This document shows, one piece after another, positions 62,560 to 64,000 of a stretch of DNA of 64,000 nucleotides. Location of the stretch: assembly GCA_037131735.1 (NCBI GenBank), contig JBAXQM010000011.1:1-64000 (forward strand), read 5' to 3'. The translations under genes were made by a program, and so were the position numbers. The notes under the pieces were generated by a model. It was not told the origin of the DNA. It did not search any database and was given only the letters and a program-made list of their open reading frames with translations. Positions within the stretch are counted from its first letter, which is position 1; each line of letters opens with the position of its first letter. Source of the DNA: CAIUPE01 sp037131735. Its GTDB lineage: Bacteria; Pseudomonadota; Alphaproteobacteria; Rhizobiales; Beijerinckiaceae.

Positions 62560-63657
62560 CTAGTGGATTGATTCCAACATTTGGTACCCTCGATTTCGCG
62601 CTGCGATGATGTTGTCTGGGTAGGCTTTCCAGACGAAGGGCTTTGGGTTTTCGGCATTGTATTCCGTGACGAAGCGGTTGATGGCGGCCTGGAGATCGAC
62701 GACGGAGCGGAAGACGCCGTGCTTGAGCCTGCGCCGGGTGAGCTTGGCGAAGAACCCTTCGACGGCGTTGAGCCAGGAGCAGGATGTCGGCGTGAAGTGG
62801 AAGGTCCAGCGCGGGTGGCGGGCGAGCCAGGCGCGGACCTTGTCCTTCTTATGCACGGCATAGTTGTCGAGAATGACGTGGATGGACTTGTCGGCCGGCG
62901 TCTCGCGCTCGATCTGGTTCAGAAAAAGGATGACCTCCTGATGGCGATGGCGCTGCATATTCTTGGCGATGACCGTGCCGTCGAGCACGTTGAGGGCGGC
63001 AAACAGCGTCGTCGTTCCGTGCCGTTTATAGTCGTGGGTCATGGTCCCGGCGCGGCCCTTCTTCATGGGCAGGCCGGGCTGGGTGCGGTCAAGCGCCTGG
63101 ATCTGCGACTTCTCGTCGATCGACAGCACCACCGCATGGGCCCGCGGATCGACATAGAGGCCGACAATCTCGGTGAGCGTCTCGGCGAAGGCGGGATCGG
63201 TGGAGAGCTTGAAGCTGCGCCAGCGATGCGGGCTGAGGCCGTGCGCCTTCCAGATGCCCTGGATCGTCGAGGCCGCGAGACCTGCGACCTTGGCCATGGC
63301 GCGCAGCGTCCAATGGGTCGCCTCATGAGGCGGCGGCTCCAGCGTCAGGCGGATGATCCAGGCGACACGCTCGGGCGGGACCGGCGCCTTTCCCGGCCGG
63401 CGCGACCGGTCGACAAGCAGACCATCGACGCCCTCATGCATGAACCGCTCCTGCCAGCGCCAGACACACGTCTTGGCGTTGCCTGTCGCGGTCATGATGG
63501 CCGAGGTGCCCAGGCCCTCGCTGCTCAGAAGAACAATCCGCGCCCGCCAGACGTGTTTCTGCGGGCTCTTCGGGTCCGCGACGATGCCCCGCAACCGCTG
63601 CTGGTCGCCGGGAGATAGGGTGAAGGTGACGTTCTTGCGCATGCAGAAGACTCGCAT
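62560..63657 (-). CDS. IS630-family transposase
   Basis: A 365-residue transposase. The N-terminal HTH part (ASIMTATGNAKTCVWRWQERF-like region) is followed by a DDE domain: Asp in LSIDEKSQ, Asp in HVILDNYAVHK and Glu in WLNAVEGFF. The stop codon TAG uses the TA target duplication plus one flanking base, so the frame closes only after insertion. A second in-frame ATG lies at 63639. The gene appears intact. Long frames on the other strand are shadows. Confidence 0.93.
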   Translation of the reverse strand: MRVFCMRKNVTFTLSPGDQQRLRGIVADPKSPQKHVWRARIVLLSSEGLGTSAIMTATGNAKTCVWRWQERFMHEGVDGLLVDRSRRPGKAPVPPERVAWIIRLTLEPPPHEATHWTLRAMAKVAGLAASTIQGIWKAHGLSPHRWRSFKLSTDPAFAETLTEIVGLYVDPRAHAVVLSIDEKSQIQALDRTQPGLPMKKGRAGTMTHDYKRHGTTTLFAALNVLDGTVIAKNMQRHRHQEVILFLNQIERETPADKSIHVILDNYAVHKKDKVRAWLARHPRWTFHFTPTSCSWLNAVEGFFAKLTRRRLKHGVFRSVVDLQAAINRFVTEYNAENPKPFVWKAYPDNIIAARNRGYQMLESIH

Positions 63658-63711
63658 GCCAGCCCGAAAAGGGGCCTCCCAATACGGACTCTTTTGTTCC
63701 GATCAATCCAC
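62563..63711 (-). mobile_element. IS630-family insertion sequence, complete
   Basis: A 1,149-bp element. The ends are inverted repeats: GTGGATTGAT at 62563-62572 and ATCAATCCAC at 63702-63711, with further matches (AACA) inside after three mismatches. It is flanked on both sides by TA (62561-62562 and 63712-63713), the target duplication of the IS630/Tc1 group. Base composition is GC-richer than the neighbouring DNA. Confidence 0.92.
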
Positions 63712-63713
63712 TA

Positions 63714-64000
63714 GACAGGATTGGGGCGCTTTCGCTAGCGACATCGCCCGGCGCGCGAGCGATCAGGGCAAGTAGGTCAGCCAGGGCGAGTTGAAGCGCG
63801 ATGTGACGAGTTGGTTCACAGGCCGGGAGGATTACCCGCCGCCCGACAAGCGGACATTACGGCGGAAGGTGTTGGCGATTTGGCGAGAAATGACGTCTGC
63901 TCAGCGCCAATAGTGAGTCTGCATCAGCGGCTCAAAACAGAACAAAGTGTACGCAAGTCGTTCAACATCTGACTCGCTGTAGTTCGACAGGCTCATTGCT
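63714..64000 (+). other. Right flank with possible gene-tail fragment
   Basis: GC-rich flank to the window edge. A plus-strand frame from 63776 to the TAG at 63911-63913 reads ...TSWFTGREDYPPPDKRTLRRKVLAIW..., a plausible C-terminal fragment of a gene, but a stop lies directly upstream (63773-63775) and I recognise no family. It may be debris of an older mobile element. Nothing is seen after 63913. Confidence 0.35.

Larger units (their letters stand above)
62296..62562. other. Spacer with hairpins and terminator
   Basis: Downstream spacer. It contains a small inverted repeat CCATCA/TGATGG at 62303-62318, the GC-rich hairpin at 62427-62446 and the strong terminator at 62478-62510. No gene is seen. 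Confidence 0.6.

Noticed and set aside
62581..63618. Long plus-strand frame of 345 codons
   Set aside because: It is antisense to the intact IS630 transposase and is a by-product of its high GC content.

Overview
The window looks like accessory DNA of an alphaproteobacterium, most likely Hyphomicrobiales (inferred from the protein families and operon styles; no rRNA or tRNA marker is present). Base composition is patchy: the block at about 10.2-22 kb and the spacer at 35.5-36.6 kb are AT-rich, 41-62 kb is moderately GC-rich, and the insertion sequence at the right end is the most GC-rich. This fits an island assembled from separate catabolic modules.

Layout. (1) 1-9.3 kb, minus strand: a 7TMR-DISM sensor kinase, an OmpR-type response regulator, then the first 6.6 kb of a giant secreted protein with at least 18 tandem ~84-residue Ig-like repeats that runs out of the window. 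(2) 10.4-21.6 kb, plus strand: an AT-rich sugar or polyol operon (RbsB/A/C-type ABC transporter, SorC regulator, aldo/keto reductase, GlpD-like dehydrogenase, class I aldolase, FGGY kinase, GMC oxidoreductase), with two matching 14-bp palindromes around the predicted promoter. (3) 22.2-35.5 kb: a flavin monooxygenase and a HexR/RpiR-type regulator on the minus strand, divergent from a NitT/TauT-type ABC transporter and a pathway of SDR, two Gfo/Idh/MocA enzymes, a metal-dependent deacetylase, RidA and a D-threonine-aldolase-like PLP enzyme. A perfect TGTAATT-C-AATTACA palindrome lies in the divergent region. (4) 36.6-41.5 kb: a thioesterase, then LysR, MaoC-like hydratase, class III CoA-transferase and CitE-like lyase, matching the itaconate/mesaconate to citramalyl-CoA to pyruvate plus acetyl-CoA route. 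(5) 41.9-62.3 kb, plus strand: one very long run of 18 genes with a second sugar-type ABC transporter (two enlarged permeases), two copies of an SCP2-like plus alpha/beta-hydrolase pair, a seven-helix microbial-rhodopsin homologue without the retinal lysine, a flotillin, a sodium:solute symporter, a bare LysR DNA-binding domain, an acyl-CoA dehydrogenase, MmgE/PrpD, a lactonase-like metallo-hydrolase with four N-terminal repeats, an iron alcohol dehydrogenase and an aldehyde dehydrogenase. (6) 62.4-63.7 kb: a strong terminator and an intact IS630-family element.

A ~82-bp hairpin repeat occurs three times in the same orientation (9642, 21945, 36391), exactly at the borders of blocks 2 and 3. 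The most interesting candidate system is block 5: a lysine-less rhodopsin-fold protein next to a flotillin, inside an uptake and catabolic operon for an unknown, probably hydrophobic or lactone-forming substrate.
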